Part shown: piece after piece, positions 10,101 through 18,579 of the stretch
How positions within the stretch are numbered: the first letter of the stretch is position 1
How the letters are laid out: the number at the start of each line of letters is the position of its first letter
Source of the DNA: Sphingobacteriales bacterium
GTDB taxonomy: Bacteria > Bacteroidota > Bacteroidia > Chitinophagales > Chitinophagaceae
Reading direction: 5' to 3'
NCBI GenBank assembly: GCA_016235125.1
Contig: JACRLZ010000001.1
Coordinates: forward strand, 422,645-486,644
Length of the DNA stretch: 64,000 bases
Translations under genes and position numbers: made by a program
Notes under the pieces: generated by a model
Databases searched by the model: none
What the model saw: only the letters and a program-made list of their open reading frames with translations
What the model was told of the DNA's origin: nothing

Positions 10101-10536
10101 AATAATAAGACTTGTCGCTGTAAAAATTTTTTTTGTGTGAGAACCGTTGATTCAAAGAATCTTTGACCCACTCATGGGGACCGGAGGCAAAAAACAGGAT
10201 ATAATCAGGCCCATTAACAATGCCGTCTCCCCCATCCGCCACCATTATTGCATTTTCCGTCAGATCGTCGGTCCATGGTCCCGAATTAGTCTCAGAAAGC
10301 ATTGTTCCCCCATTTCCATAAAGCCTTATTGAAGAGGAAGCAAGGTTGCTTGTATTTACCCCAAGGCCATTAAGAAAAGGAACATCCATTTTGTAAATAC
10401 CCGGACTACTTACACTGAGTTTAAACCAGTTACCCGAAGAAAGAACGGAATTAGATAAATATACTCTTTGAGAAGCCGCAGAAAATGAGCTTGATACAAG
10501 GGCTGCGATAAATAATATCCTTTCGTTAATTTTCAT
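7111..10536 (-). CDS. porU: type IX secretion sortase PorU (gingipain-like C25 peptidase)
   Basis: 1141 residues with an N-terminal signal peptide (ILFIAALVSSSFSAASQ). The C25 domain spans about residues 395-790; the catalytic pair is His649 in YNGHGGSG and Cys683 in TATCDFAPYDNP, close to the spacing in Porphyromonas PorU. The C-terminus holds an Ig-like region and a type A sorting-like domain (LNYPNPFTTKTQF, then GRGVYLYRLRV). PorU sits on the outer membrane, cuts sorting domains off cargo and joins cargo to A-LPS or another anchor. It is divergent from gldJ and upstream of porV, the arrangement known from Flavobacterium johnsoniae. Confidence 0.94.
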   Translation of the reverse strand: MKINERILFIAALVSSSFSAASQRVYLSNSVLSSGNWFKLSVSSPGIYKMDVPFLNGLGVNTSNLASSSIRLYGNGGTMLSETNSGPWTDDLTENAIMVADGGDGIVNGPDYILFFASGPHEWVKDSLNQRFSHKKNFYSDKSYYYLSIGGNGKRIATNQLVSFPNITVNGFSERYFHELDTVNFLTSGKEWYGEEFSNLPGRTLARNYSIPLSNISSNSQATIKTNCVARSVAVSSRFDIGINSQPLTQMLVNPVTGGLYDLFAQQSTAIASANISSGPINIGFSYVPGSFNSQGWLNWFEVFARRNLSLNGTDQLLFRDWLSVGNNIGEFVISNASAATQVWDITDPLNPSKMQGNFVSNEFRFVNSCSRLREYIAFNSTNFLIPSTIGKINNQDLHSTTPVDFLIITHTSLFQQAQRLAQLHQQTNGLRTLVVTTDQVFNEFASGSPDPTAIRDFVKMYWDKYGSGGTNKPKYLLLFGDASYDYKDRINGNINLVPAYENNLALDPLASYTSDDFFGFLDDNEDINSGVVTNLLDIGIGRIPAKSIDEAKNFVDKISAYLSPQSLGPWRNNLSFIADDEDNNLHLQDAEIISGTAAIVGPVFNQQKIYLDAFQQETGPGGSRYPQANQASNNRIYNGTLIWNYNGHGGSGRLAEETILDQSIVNNWNNPDKLPLFITATCDFAPYDNPMSYSIGENILLRNKTGAIALMTTTRPVFAFSNRIMNNNYLQFALQPDLNGRYRTLGDAVKDAKNYTYQNLADVANNRKFTLLGDPALTLGFPALKVKATKINGVPVPVADTLSATEKVVIEGEVTDLSGNTLTNFNGNVYASVFDKPQTISTLANDPGSQVASFQTQTNILFKGKSSVVNGKFQFSFKVPQDINYSYGNGKLSFYAEDGVTDAHGFFTNFIIGGVAVNTGSDDEGPRVKLFLNDEQFVNGGITDQDPVLIVKLSDSSGINTVGTGIGHDIVATLDNDSRKYFILNDFYQGNLNSYQQGVVHFQLPELSPGPHSLKVKAWDVLNNSGEAILDFVVANDDELELSHVLNYPNPFTTKTQFWFEHNKPGQLLQVSVEIMTITGRVIKTISNTITTEGNRSAELEWDGKDDYGNKPGRGVYLYRLRVMAPDKKKKEIIEKLVIF

Positions 10537-10715
10537 AGTTGAAAAACAATTCCTCTGAAGGGATTTTCGGTCGTGAAAATAGAATTTCTTCTATTCTACA
10601 TATTACGAAAGTGCCTATATTCGCTTCCTGTAATTTCAGGCCGGCTGGTAAAACCTGCAAACAGGTGCAATATTTTACCCCATCCGGCGTTAAAAATATT
10701 CCAATTCATAGGTTT

Positions 10716-12299
10716 ATGCAAAAAACTGTAACAGTGAAAAACTTAGCTATTCTGATGTCCTGTGTGGTGCTGCTGGCATCCTGTAAAGGAAAAGGCCTTT
10801 TTGGCAAAAAGAAATATGATAAATCTGAAACCACCGGCTGGAACTACAATGACAAAAACATGGGTGGTTACCAGGTATCTAAATCCAAAGAACAAGGCAC
10901 AGGCCCGGGTCTCATTTTTGTTCAGGGTGGCACCTTCACCATGGGACAAACCGAAGAGGATGTAATGGGTGACTGGAATAATATTCCCCGCCGTGTTTCT
11001 GTTCCTTCTTTCTATATTGACCGCACCGAGGTAGCTAATGTACATTACCGTGAATATCTGCACTGGCTTGCAATTGTATTTGATCCTTCTGACCCGGCCA
11101 ATCAGAAAATCATGGAAAATGCATTGCCTGATACTCTTTGCTGGAGAAGTGAGTTGAGTTATAACGAACCTTTGGTTGAATTCTACCTTCGTCACCCCGG
11201 ATTCAACGAATATCCTGTGGTAGGTGTAAGCTGGAAACAGGCTCATGATTTTTGCCTCTGGAGAAGTGACAGGGTGAATGAAAAAATTCTGAAAGACAAA
11301 AATTATATCAATAAAGCTAACCTGAAACCCGGTGCGCAGCAGGGTGAAAACAATTTTACCACAAAGTCTTATTTACTGGGTTTATACACTGCTCCTCCGG
11401 GTAAAATAAAAACCCCGAAAGGACAGCCTAAGACAACAGTAGCCACCATGGAATCAGGCATTTTACTTCCTGATTATCGTTTGCCTTTTGAAGCAGAGTG
11501 GGAATATGCTGCCTATGGTTTGATCAATCAAAACCCTCATCCAAGCATTAAAGAAGGTAAGAGAGGTGAAGAGTTAGCTTCTAACAAACAAATGTATCCA
11601 TGGGCACAAAATATCAATGGCCTTCGTGACACCCGTCATGGAAGCTGGCAGGGAACCTTCCTGGCAAACTTTAAAAGAGGCTCAGGCGATAATGCCGGCG
11701 TAGCTGGTGGTTTGAACGACCGGGCATTTTACACAGCTCCCGTAAAATCTTTTTATCCTAATGGTTTCGGCCTTTATAATATGGCAGGAAACGTAAGCGA
11801 ATGGGTGCAGGATGTGTACCGTCCCTTATCTACACTTGATTTCGATGATATGCCTGCCCCTTTCCGTGGAAATAAATACCAGAAAATCTATAAGAATGCA
11901 AATAATGAAGCAGAAGTGGACAGCGCCGGTAAAGTGAAAATGATAGATGTAAAAGATGAAGAGGTGAAGAATCGCCGCAATTATCAAAGAGGTGATGTAA
12001 TTAATTTCCTTGATGGCGACAGTTTATCACAGGCAGCTTATGGATACGGAATAACAACGCTGATCAGTGATAAATCGAGAGTGTATAAGGGAGGAAGCTG
12101 GAACGATCGTCCTTATTGGCTTACCCCCGGCAGCCGCCGTTTCCTTGAAGAAGACCAGTCATTAAGCACACTGGGTTTCCGCTGTGCTATGGATCGTATG
12201 GGCAGTCCTGAAGGTAATGGCCGCAAAACAGGTCAGCAATACAAAACAAGAAGACAAAACACCAAGAGCAGTGGCAAAAGCAAAAAATCAAAAAAGTAA
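10716..12299 (+). CDS. gldJ: gliding motility lipoprotein GldJ (SUMF1/FGE fold)
   Basis: 527 residues from ATG 10716, which gives a lipoprotein signal ending LLASC; the frame is open back to 10539 but that adds a non-signal stretch. An FGE-sulfatase domain follows, with GLIFVQGGTFTMGQTEEDV near residues 60-80, EWEYAAYG, NMAGNVSEWVQDVY and GGSWNDRPYW, and ends in a Lys/Ser-rich tail. GldJ and GldK are paralogous; the position between porU and murF argues for GldJ, as in F. johnsoniae. GldJ is an outer-membrane-associated lipoprotein needed for gliding and type IX secretion. A terminator follows the stop. Confidence 0.9.
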   Translation: MQKTVTVKNLAILMSCVVLLASCKGKGLFGKKKYDKSETTGWNYNDKNMGGYQVSKSKEQGTGPGLIFVQGGTFTMGQTEEDVMGDWNNIPRRVSVPSFYIDRTEVANVHYREYLHWLAIVFDPSDPANQKIMENALPDTLCWRSELSYNEPLVEFYLRHPGFNEYPVVGVSWKQAHDFCLWRSDRVNEKILKDKNYINKANLKPGAQQGENNFTTKSYLLGLYTAPPGKIKTPKGQPKTTVATMESGILLPDYRLPFEAEWEYAAYGLINQNPHPSIKEGKRGEELASNKQMYPWAQNINGLRDTRHGSWQGTFLANFKRGSGDNAGVAGGLNDRAFYTAPVKSFYPNGFGLYNMAGNVSEWVQDVYRPLSTLDFDDMPAPFRGNKYQKIYKNANNEAEVDSAGKVKMIDVKDEEVKNRRNYQRGDVINFLDGDSLSQAAYGYGITTLISDKSRVYKGGSWNDRPYWLTPGSRRFLEEDQSLSTLGFRCAMDRMGSPEGNGRKTGQQYKTRRQNTKSSGKSKKSKK

Positions 12300-12327
12300 G
12301 TAACCCTGTTCCTGACAAATAATTCAG

Positions 12328-12353
12328 CCCCGGTCAATGTTACCGGGGTTTTT
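12328..12353 (+). terminator. gldJ terminator
   Basis: CCCCGGT / ACCGGGG stem of seven with a seven-base loop, followed by TTTTT. It separates gldJ from murF, which has its own -7 box. Confidence 0.85.
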
Positions 12354-12387
12354 CATTTTCTTATCATTCCGGGTTTATAGAAGAGAT

Positions 12388-12395
12388 TATTTTTG
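12388..12395 (+). promoter_or_regulatory. murF -7 box TATTTTTG four bases before ATG
   Basis: Perfect TAnnTTTG, followed by CTTC and the murF ATG at 12400. The same CTTCATG context occurs at gltX. It suggests a leaderless transcript. Confidence 0.55.
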
Positions 12396-12399
12396 CTTC

Positions 12400-13677
12400 A
12401 TGACGACAGAACAACTTTATGAGGTCTTTAAAAAACATCCTTCGGTACAAACTGACACAAGGAAATTAAAGGCGGGTGACATTTTTTTTGCATTAAAAGG
12501 GGAGCATTTCAATGGTAATGCATTTGCGAAACAGGCAATAGATGCCGGCGCCGCTTATGCTGTTATTGACGAAAATAAATATGATATTCCCGGAAGAACT
12601 CTATCGGTAGAAAATGTATTGGTTACACTGCAGCAATTGGCCCTGTACCATCGCCGGCGGTTCTCTGTTCCGGTTATTGCCATCACCGGCAGCAACGGCA
12701 AAACAACAACAAAAGAACTTATTCATGCTGTTTTGGCAACCACTTTTAAAACATATACCACTGAAGGCAATTTAAACAATCACATTGGTGTTCCGCTTAC
12801 ATTATTGAAAGTGAAAGCAGATGCTGAGATGATAGTTGTGGAAATGGGCGCCAATCACCAGAAAGAAATTGCTTCCTATTGTTCTTACGCATTACCCACT
12901 CATGGCCTCATCACCAATTGCGGAAAAGCTCACCTGGAAGGATTTGGAAATGTGGAAGGCGTGAAAAAAGGAAAAGGAGAATTATTCGACCATTTGAGAA
13001 ACCACAAAGGCACTGCATTTGTAATGTGGGATTACGATTATCTCCGTGAAATGAGCAATGGGATTCCAACCATCATTAAATATGGCACAGCAGATGCAGA
13101 TGTTGAAGGCGCAGTAATAGCGAATGGTCCCTACCTTGAAATGCAAATAAAAAAAGGAGCTGATCTTCGAAACATCAAAACACAGTTGGTAGGCGGGTAT
13201 AATTCAGCAAATGTATTGGCAGCCGTGGCCGTAGGCAAACATTTTGGCGTAGATGATGAAAAAATTAATTCCGCTATTGAAAACTATCAGCCCTCCAATA
13301 GCCGGTCACAATTGATAAAAAAGGGGAACAATACCATCATCATGGATGCTTATAACGCCAATCCGGGCAGTATGAAGCTCGCAATCGAAAATTTTTCAAA
13401 ACAAAATGCTGCAAAAAAGATTTTGCTGCTTGGCGCTATGGCTGAATTGGGCAAAGAAAGCCTGAAAGAACACGAGGCAATTATTGACCTGATAGCTAAA
13501 ACAAAATGGAATGAAGTGGCGCTTGTAGGCGGTGATTTTCTAAAGATCAATCACCCTTACCACAAATTTGAAAACTCAATAGAGGCAAAAGAATGGATGA
13601 AGCGACAGAATTTTGAAAATACACACATGCTTATCAAAGGAAGCCGCAGTATGCAAATGGAAAAAGTGCTGGACTAA
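12400..13677 (+). CDS. murF: UDP-N-acetylmuramoyl-tripeptide--D-alanyl-D-alanine ligase
   Basis: 425 residues from MTTEQLYEVFKKHPSVQTD. The Mur ligase ATP loop is AITGSNGKTTTKEL, followed by NLNNHIGVPLTLL, EMGANHQKEI and the C-terminal-domain motif DAYNANPGSM, all as in active MurF. It adds D-Ala-D-Ala to UDP-MurNAc-tripeptide in the cytoplasm, completing the peptidoglycan precursor stem. The start is set by the short Mur-type N-terminus; the upstream frame from 12337 overlaps the gldJ terminator. A second MurF-like domain is fused to alanine racemase at 38.7-41.2 kb. Confidence 0.95.
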   Translation: MTTEQLYEVFKKHPSVQTDTRKLKAGDIFFALKGEHFNGNAFAKQAIDAGAAYAVIDENKYDIPGRTLSVENVLVTLQQLALYHRRRFSVPVIAITGSNGKTTTKELIHAVLATTFKTYTTEGNLNNHIGVPLTLLKVKADAEMIVVEMGANHQKEIASYCSYALPTHGLITNCGKAHLEGFGNVEGVKKGKGELFDHLRNHKGTAFVMWDYDYLREMSNGIPTIIKYGTADADVEGAVIANGPYLEMQIKKGADLRNIKTQLVGGYNSANVLAAVAVGKHFGVDDEKINSAIENYQPSNSRSQLIKKGNNTIIMDAYNANPGSMKLAIENFSKQNAAKKILLLGAMAELGKESLKEHEAIIDLIAKTKWNEVALVGGDFLKINHPYHKFENSIEAKEWMKRQNFENTHMLIKGSRSMQMEKVLD

Positions 13678-13746
13678 TGCCTTAGAACAATAATCTTACT
13701 TCAACTTCATTTCTATTTACGACCTTTGCACTCCTAAAAATTGAAT

Positions 13747-14205
13747 ATGCCGGAAAGAATAAGAAACCGGGGATATTTATCTTCTGTCTTCGGTTGCCAC
13801 TGCCCCCGCTGCAGAGAAGGAAAATTGTTCAAAAACAAAATGACTTTTCGTTTTAAAAAAAATATGCAGATGAATGAAATCTGCCCGGTATGCGGACAGC
13901 CAAGTGAACTGGAAGTGGGTTTTTATTATGGTACCAGCTATGTGAGTTATGCCCTCACTGTTGCACTTAGTGTTGCAAGCCTTATTGCATGGTGGGTAAT
14001 TATCGGTTTATCCACCGATGATAATCGTTTCTTTTTCTGGCTTGGTTTTAATGCTCTTTTGCTTTTTTTGCTGCAAGCCTGGCTGATGCGCTTTAGCCGC
14101 AGCATCTGGATCTCATGGTTTGTAAAATTTGACAGGGATTGGAAACAGCACAAACCTGCTGATATATCCGAAAGATTAAATGCTGAACAGGCGAATAACT
14201 GGTAA
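13747..14205 (+). CDS. DUF983 family membrane protein
   Basis: 152 residues from [13 protein letters not shown]. The N-terminal half has two CxxC pairs, [12 protein letters not shown] and CPVCGQPSE, then [17 protein letters not shown], the family signature, and two hydrophobic helices at about residues 65-115. DUF983 proteins are small zinc-ribbon membrane proteins of unknown role, common in Bacteroidota and Alphaproteobacteria. A TTG six bases upstream in frame is less likely as the start. Confidence 0.85.
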   Translation: MPERIRNRGYLSSVFGCHCPRCREGKLFKNKMTFRFKKNMQMNEICPVCGQPSELEVGFYYGTSYVSYALTVALSVASLIAWWVIIGLSTDDNRFFFWLGFNALLLFLLQAWLMRFSRSIWISWFVKFDRDWKQHKPADISERLNAEQANNW

Positions 14206-14240
14206 CACCGGAATCATTATTTTTGCTCCCCTTTAATTCC

Positions 14241-14327
14241 GGAGACCTGCTCGAGTGGTTGAAGAGGCACGCCTGGAAAGTGTGTATACGGGAAACCGTA
14301 TCGAGGGTTCGAATCCCTCGGTCTCCG
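14241..14327 (+). tRNA. tRNA-Ser (GGA)
   Basis: 87 bases folding as a class II tRNA. The acceptor stem GGAGACC pairs with GGTCTCC, the anticodon arm is CACGC-CTGGAAA-GTGTG giving anticodon GGA, a long variable arm TACGG-GAAA-CCGTA follows, and the T arm is GAGGG-TTCGAAT-CCCTC. The discriminator base is G, as in tRNA-Ser. CCA is not encoded. It reads UCC and UCU codons. Confidence 0.97.
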
Positions 14328-14334
14328 CTCTTCT

Positions 14335-15102
14335 TTAAAGTTTAAATAATTTTTGAGCTCTGTCAGTTGTAAGTTGACCAACTTCCTCTGAAGTAACTTT
14401 TTTTACCAGAGCAATTTTTTCAACCACATATTTCAGATAAGAAGGTTCATTCCTTTTTCCTCTGAAAGGAACGGGGGCAAGGTAGGGCGCATCCGTTTCT
14501 AAAACCACATTCACAAGGTCAATGCCCTCCATTACTTTATCGAGTCCTGAATTTTTAAAAGTAATTACTCCGCCAATACCCAGAAAAAAACCAAGATCCA
14601 CAATTTGCTTTGCCTGTTCTGTGTTGCCAGAAAAGCAATGGAAAACTCCTTTTAATTTTCCTTTCTGATACTGAGCAATCATTTTAATGCACTCATCAAT
14701 CGAATTACGGGAATGAATGACTACAGGAATATCAAACTCCAAGGCCCACCTGATTTGCTCTTCAAAGGCCTTATACTGCTCCGAAATGAATGTTTTGTCC
14801 CAGTAGAAATCAAGCCCTGTTTCACCAACGGCTTTGAAAGGCCTTTTTTCAAAATAAACCCTGGCTTTTTCTAACTCCTCCTCAAAATCTTCTTTAACTG
14901 AACAAGGATGCAGACCCATCATACTCTGGTAAATGCCCCGGCTGTTTGTCTCCAATTCGAGCATTTGTTCATGGGTGGAAGAGTCAATAGCCGGAAGTAA
15001 AACAACAGAAATACCCTCATTTTGGGCTCTTTCCAGTATTTTTTCCCTGTCCTGATTAAATTCAGATAAATAGATATGTGAATGTGTGTCTATCAACGTC
15101 AT
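14335..15102 (-). CDS. TatD family metal-dependent DNase/hydrolase
   Basis: 255 residues, the usual length. Metal ligands are seen in IDTHSHIYL (His7, His9), [23 protein letters not shown] and ETDAPYLAP near the C-terminus. TatD-type enzymes are 3'-5' DNases acting in DNA repair and turnover, although many paralogues are not tested. It converges on the tRNA-Ser gene. A -7-like box GACTTTTG (one mismatch) is upstream on the minus strand. Confidence 0.92.
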   Translation of the reverse strand: MTLIDTHSHIYLSEFNQDREKILERAQNEGISVVLLPAIDSSTHEQMLELETNSRGIYQSMMGLHPCSVKEDFEEELEKARVYFEKRPFKAVGETGLDFYWDKTFISEQYKAFEEQIRWALEFDIPVVIHSRNSIDECIKMIAQYQKGKLKGVFHCFSGNTEQAKQIVDLGFFLGIGGVITFKNSGLDKVMEGIDLVNVVLETDAPYLAPVPFRGKRNEPSYLKYVVEKIALVKKVTSEEVGQLTTDRAQKLFKL

Positions 15103-15218
15103 TCTCAGAGACTTTGCAGCGCAAAAGTCCGCAAAAAACTTTAAGATTCTTTTAAACTTTTCTCAATAAATCCTATCTTATCTCCGTTATTTTGCTTTAC
15201 TACTTAAAACTATAGTTT

Positions 15219-16121
15219 ATGAAATACCGGTTTAACCCTCTCCAACTGGTAATCCTTTCTCTCTTTTTCGGCCTTTTAATGATTGTTTCCTGTACAAAGG
15301 AAAGAAGCCAAAGTGGCAGCGATGATGAACAGGAAATCACCGCTTCACAGGTATCGGGAGAATCAGATGCTGAGGCTGAGATAATTTTCAATGGAATTTT
15401 TGACGATGCCATGGGTGTAAGTGATGAAGTAGGAATGGCGGGAACGGGTATATTTGGCCGTGTAAATGCCTGCCCAACTGTTACTGTGGTTCATTTAAAT
15501 CCTCCATCTGTTTTCCCAATTAAAGTTATACTTGATTTTGGACCTAATGGATGTGTTGGCAATGACGGACATCTCAGAAAAGGGAAGATTATTATTGTGT
15601 ATACTAACCGGCTTGTTTATCCCGGAGCATCGGCCACAACGGTTTTTGAAGGTTTCTATTTTGACAGTGTTCATGTTGAGGGAACCCATAAAATTACCAA
15701 TACAACAAACCCTGTAAATACTACTCCTGCACATCCAAGACAATTTACAGTTGATGTGATTAATGCAAAACTCAGCTTTCCGAACGGAAACTTTACTGAG
15801 TGGAATAGTCATAAAGTTATCACCCAGTTTGAAGGACAGGGTACAAATGATCCCCGTGATGATCAGTTTAAAGTTGAAGGCAGCGCCTATGGAAAAGTAA
15901 AAAGAGGGGCTTTACTCGTAGTTTGGGAGTCGAATATTATTGAACCTCTTATAAAGCGTTTTAACTGTCGCTGGATCGTAAAGGGAAAAATAAAAACAAT
16001 CAGGCGAAACCTGGCTGTAAACAGCCCCTGGGTAGCGGTTCTGGATTTTGGTAATGGCACATGTGACAACCAGGCCATCCTGACGATAAACGGGGTGCCT
16101 CACCAAATTACTTTGCCATAA
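15219..16121 (+). CDS. lipoprotein of unknown function
   Basis: 300 residues. The N-terminus has a hydrophobic segment ending IVSCTKE, a lipobox, followed by a Ser/Asp/Glu-rich linker (about residues 27-55). The rest is predicted beta-rich with motifs such as LDFGPNGCVGNDGHLRKGKI and, near the end, LDFGNGTCDNQAILTINGV, which looks like a weak repeat of the first (LDFG, N, G, C) and suggests two related halves. I do not recognise a named family. Many similar outer-membrane lipoproteins occur in Chitinophagaceae. It stands alone, followed by a terminator. Confidence 0.8.
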   Translation: MKYRFNPLQLVILSLFFGLLMIVSCTKERSQSGSDDEQEITASQVSGESDAEAEIIFNGIFDDAMGVSDEVGMAGTGIFGRVNACPTVTVVHLNPPSVFPIKVILDFGPNGCVGNDGHLRKGKIIIVYTNRLVYPGASATTVFEGFYFDSVHVEGTHKITNTTNPVNTTPAHPRQFTVDVINAKLSFPNGNFTEWNSHKVITQFEGQGTNDPRDDQFKVEGSAYGKVKRGALLVVWESNIIEPLIKRFNCRWIVKGKIKTIRRNLAVNSPWVAVLDFGNGTCDNQAILTINGVPHQITLP

Positions 16122-16174
16122 TTCAAAAAATATTATACCTTTAAACCAGTTTTCATAGGGTACGGATTAAAAAC

Positions 16175-16208
16175 GGGCCAGGGTTTCTACCCAGGCCCTA
16201 ACTTTTTT
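16175..16208. terminator. bidirectional terminator
   Basis: GGGCCAGGGT / ACCCAGGCCC stem with one A-A mismatch and a TTCT loop, a T run on the plus side and an A run on the left. It serves both the lipoprotein gene and the convergent deacetylase. Confidence 0.8.
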
Positions 16209-16227
16209 ATACCCGACCCGCCTTCTT

Positions 16228-16947
16228 TCAGACTGAAATCTTGTCAAATTTGAATCCCGATTTGGTAAAATCTTCCAGTAAATGTGGCAAAATAAAGCGC
16301 ATCCTGTCCCATGCCTTCTCGCTGTCATGCAACACAATTATATCGCCCCCGGAGATTTTATTTTTTATCCTCTTATAGCATTTTTCCGGACTCACTGATG
16401 CATCCCAATCCCCGGCCAGAATATTCCACATTACAATTGTCATCTTATCCGTCCGCAAACCCCTTATTTGTTTTCTCCTCATTCTTCCATATGGCGGTCT
16501 GAATAAGCGGCTTTTAATAAAACGGCCAGCTTCCAGAACATCGTTTATATAAATTTCTGTTGTGTTTTTCCATCCATTTATGTGCCGCTGTGTATGATTG
16601 CCCGTTGCATGGCCTTCAGAAATGAGCCGTTGGTAAACCTCCGGGTAGCGGTTCACATTTTCGCCAATACAAAAAAAAGTGGCGCTGGCGCCGTACTGCT
16701 TTAATTGGTCAAGAATAAAAGGAGTGATAGAGGGATGCGGCCCATCGTCAAATGTGAGATAAAGAGTTTTCACATTATCAGGCATACTCCAAAGACAGCC
16801 GGGATATAATTTCTTCAGCCACCAGGGAGTTTTAATCAGGTACCTGTCTTTTCTCAGAAACTGAAAAAATGATTTCCTTTTTGACTTATTATAATGTGGT
16901 GCAATAAAGGTCATGCCGGCAAATATACTTAATGAAATATGCTTCAT
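16228..16947 (-). CDS. polysaccharide deacetylase family protein (NodB domain)
   Basis: About 239 residues. The NodB domain carries TFDDGPHPS (catalytic base and metal Asp), GNHTQRH (metal histidines), RPPYGRM, and LHDSEKA near the end. Family members remove N- or O-acetyl groups from peptidoglycan, chitin oligomers or exopolysaccharide. No clean signal peptide is seen: the N-terminus is KHISLSIFAGMTFIAPHYNK, and the true start could be 16962, 16947 or an internal Met near 16914. The substrate is not evident. Confidence 0.88.
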   Translation of the reverse strand: MKHISLSIFAGMTFIAPHYNKSKRKSFFQFLRKDRYLIKTPWWLKKLYPGCLWSMPDNVKTLYLTFDDGPHPSITPFILDQLKQYGASATFFCIGENVNRYPEVYQRLISEGHATGNHTQRHINGWKNTTEIYINDVLEAGRFIKSRLFRPPYGRMRRKQIRGLRTDKMTIVMWNILAGDWDASVSPEKCYKRIKNKISGGDIIVLHDSEKAWDRMRFILPHLLEDFTKSGFKFDKISV

Positions 16948-17004
16948 GTTGATGCGATTCAATCATTCGGTTAAAATCATTTTCCATCTGCAAAATCAGC
17001 GGTC

Positions 17005-17012
17005 TATCTTTG
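17005..17012 (+). promoter_or_regulatory. gltX -7 box TATCTTTG four bases before ATG
   Basis: Perfect TAnnTTTG followed by CTTC and the gltX ATG at 17017, the same arrangement as murF. It suggests a leaderless transcript. No TTG is obvious at -33. Confidence 0.55.
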
Positions 17013-17016
17013 CTTC

Positions 17017-18537
17017 ATGTCAAAAAGAGTACGGGTACGTTTTGCTCCTTCGCCAACAGGCGGTTTACATCTGGGAGGTGTAAGGACTGTTCTGTACAAT
17101 TATTTATTTGCCAAAAAGCATGGTGGAGAGTTTATCGTAAGAATTGAAGATACTGACCAGAGCAGGTACATCCCCGGCGCAGAAGAATATATTTTTGATA
17201 CTTTGAAATGGTGTGGACTGGAGCCAGACGAAAGTGTGCAGCATGGCGGCAATTATGGTCCTTACCGGCAAAGTGAAAGAAAAGAAAGCTATCGCAAATA
17301 TGCAGAACAATTAGTGAAAGACGGTCATGCGTATTATGCTTTTGATACCCCTGAGGAGTTGGAAAAGATGCGGCATGATTACAAAACTGAACAAAACCCT
17401 TCACCTCAGTATGATCATAGCATTCGCATGAATATGCGGAATTCACTTACTCTTTCACCTGAAGAATCTCAACAATTGCTCGCTGCAGGAACAAGATATG
17501 TTATCCGTATTAAAATGCCGGAACATGAAACCGTAAGTTTTACTGATATGATCCGGGGCGAAGTGCATTTTGAAACTTCATTGGTTGATGATAAGGTTTT
17601 ATTGAAAGCCGATGGAATGCCTACATATCATCTGGCTGTTGTAGCGGATGATTATCTGATGAAAATTTCTCATGCTTTTCGGGGCGAAGAATGGCTTCCC
17701 TCCGCCCCTGTCCATATACTGCTCTGGAAGTATTTGTTTGGGCTGGAAAATATGCCGCAATGGGCCCATCTTCCACTGATACTTGGACCAAACGGGAAAC
17801 TAAGCAAAAGAGATGCCGCCAAATATGGCTTCCCCGTTTTTGCCATGAACTGGAAAGACCCCAATACAGGAGAACTGACAGAAGGCTTCAAAGAAAAGGG
17901 GTTTTTACCAGAAGCATTTATCAACTACCTCGCCTTACTTGGCTGGAATGACGGCACAGACCAGGAAATGTTTTCTAAAGAAGAACTGGTTGAAAGATTT
18001 TCCATGGAAAGAGTGCATAGTGCCGGGGCAAAATTTGATTACGAAAAGGCGAAATGGTTCAATCATGAATGGATTAAGAAGTCAGAAGCCGGAAGCCTGA
18101 AGTCGGAAGTCAGAAATCTTTTACCTGGAAAAGGAATTACTGACATCAGCGATGCTTTGCTTGGTAAAGTAATTGGTTTGGTTAAGGACCGCTGCACATT
18201 GCTTACTGATTTTTATGACCAGAGTTGGTTTTTCTTTAAAGCTCCCGAAACATGGGATCTGGATGCCGTAAAGTCCAAATGGAATGAGGACAAAAAGAAT
18301 TTTTTTCTGGCCTATGTTGAAAAACTTCAGTCGTTGATCGAATGGAATGCTGTTGCACTTGAAAATATTTTTAAAGAACTGGCATCTGAGAAAAATATAA
18401 AGCCGGGTGAACTGCAACTGCCCTTCCGCATTATGCTGGTTGGTGGCAAGTTTGGCCCGCCGGTGTTTAGTATTGCCGAAGCGCTGGGTTGCGATGAAAC
18501 AACTAAACGCATTAATGCCGCAATAAAAATATTTTGA
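17017..18537 (+). CDS. gltX: glutamate--tRNA ligase
   Basis: 506 residues. The class I HIGH site is FAPSPTGGLHLGGVRT at residues 9-24 and the KMSKS site is GKLSKRDAAKYG near residue 262. The enzyme charges tRNA-Glu, and possibly tRNA-Gln where gatCAB exists. In the linker after the catalytic core (about 18078-18116) the DNA becomes a purine-rich repeat of GAAGTC/GGAAGYC units encoding KKSEAGSLKSEVRN, which looks like an inserted low-complexity segment. The frame is intact through it. Confidence 0.95.
   Translation: MSKRVRVRFAPSPTGGLHLGGVRTVLYNYLFAKKHGGEFIVRIEDTDQSRYIPGAEEYIFDTLKWCGLEPDESVQHGGNYGPYRQSERKESYRKYAEQLVKDGHAYYAFDTPEELEKMRHDYKTEQNPSPQYDHSIRMNMRNSLTLSPEESQQLLAAGTRYVIRIKMPEHETVSFTDMIRGEVHFETSLVDDKVLLKADGMPTYHLAVVADDYLMKISHAFRGEEWLPSAPVHILLWKYLFGLENMPQWAHLPLILGPNGKLSKRDAAKYGFPVFAMNWKDPNTGELTEGFKEKGFLPEAFINYLALLGWNDGTDQEMFSKEELVERFSMERVHSAGAKFDYEKAKWFNHEWIKKSEAGSLKSEVRNLLPGKGITDISDALLGKVIGLVKDRCTLLTDFYDQSWFFFKAPETWDLDAVKSKWNEDKKNFFLAYVEKLQSLIEWNAVALENIFKELASEKNIKPGELQLPFRIMLVGGKFGPPVFSIAEALGCDETTKRINAAIKIF
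18078..18116 (+). repeat. short purine-rich repeat inside gltX
   Basis: Imperfect units GTCAGAAGCC, GGAAGCCTGA, AGTCGGAAGT, CAGAAA in tandem. The unit (A/G)GAAGYC resembles low-complexity repeats found between genes in related genomes; here it is in frame in a coding linker. Confidence 0.5.
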
Positions 18538-18579
18538 TACCCGTTTAACCTTCAGCAGTTCATTTTGTCTGAAATATCT

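Noticed and set aside
10743-11246. 167-residue minus-strand frame
   Set aside because: Antisense to gldJ, whose FGE-domain motifs are clear; no start context.
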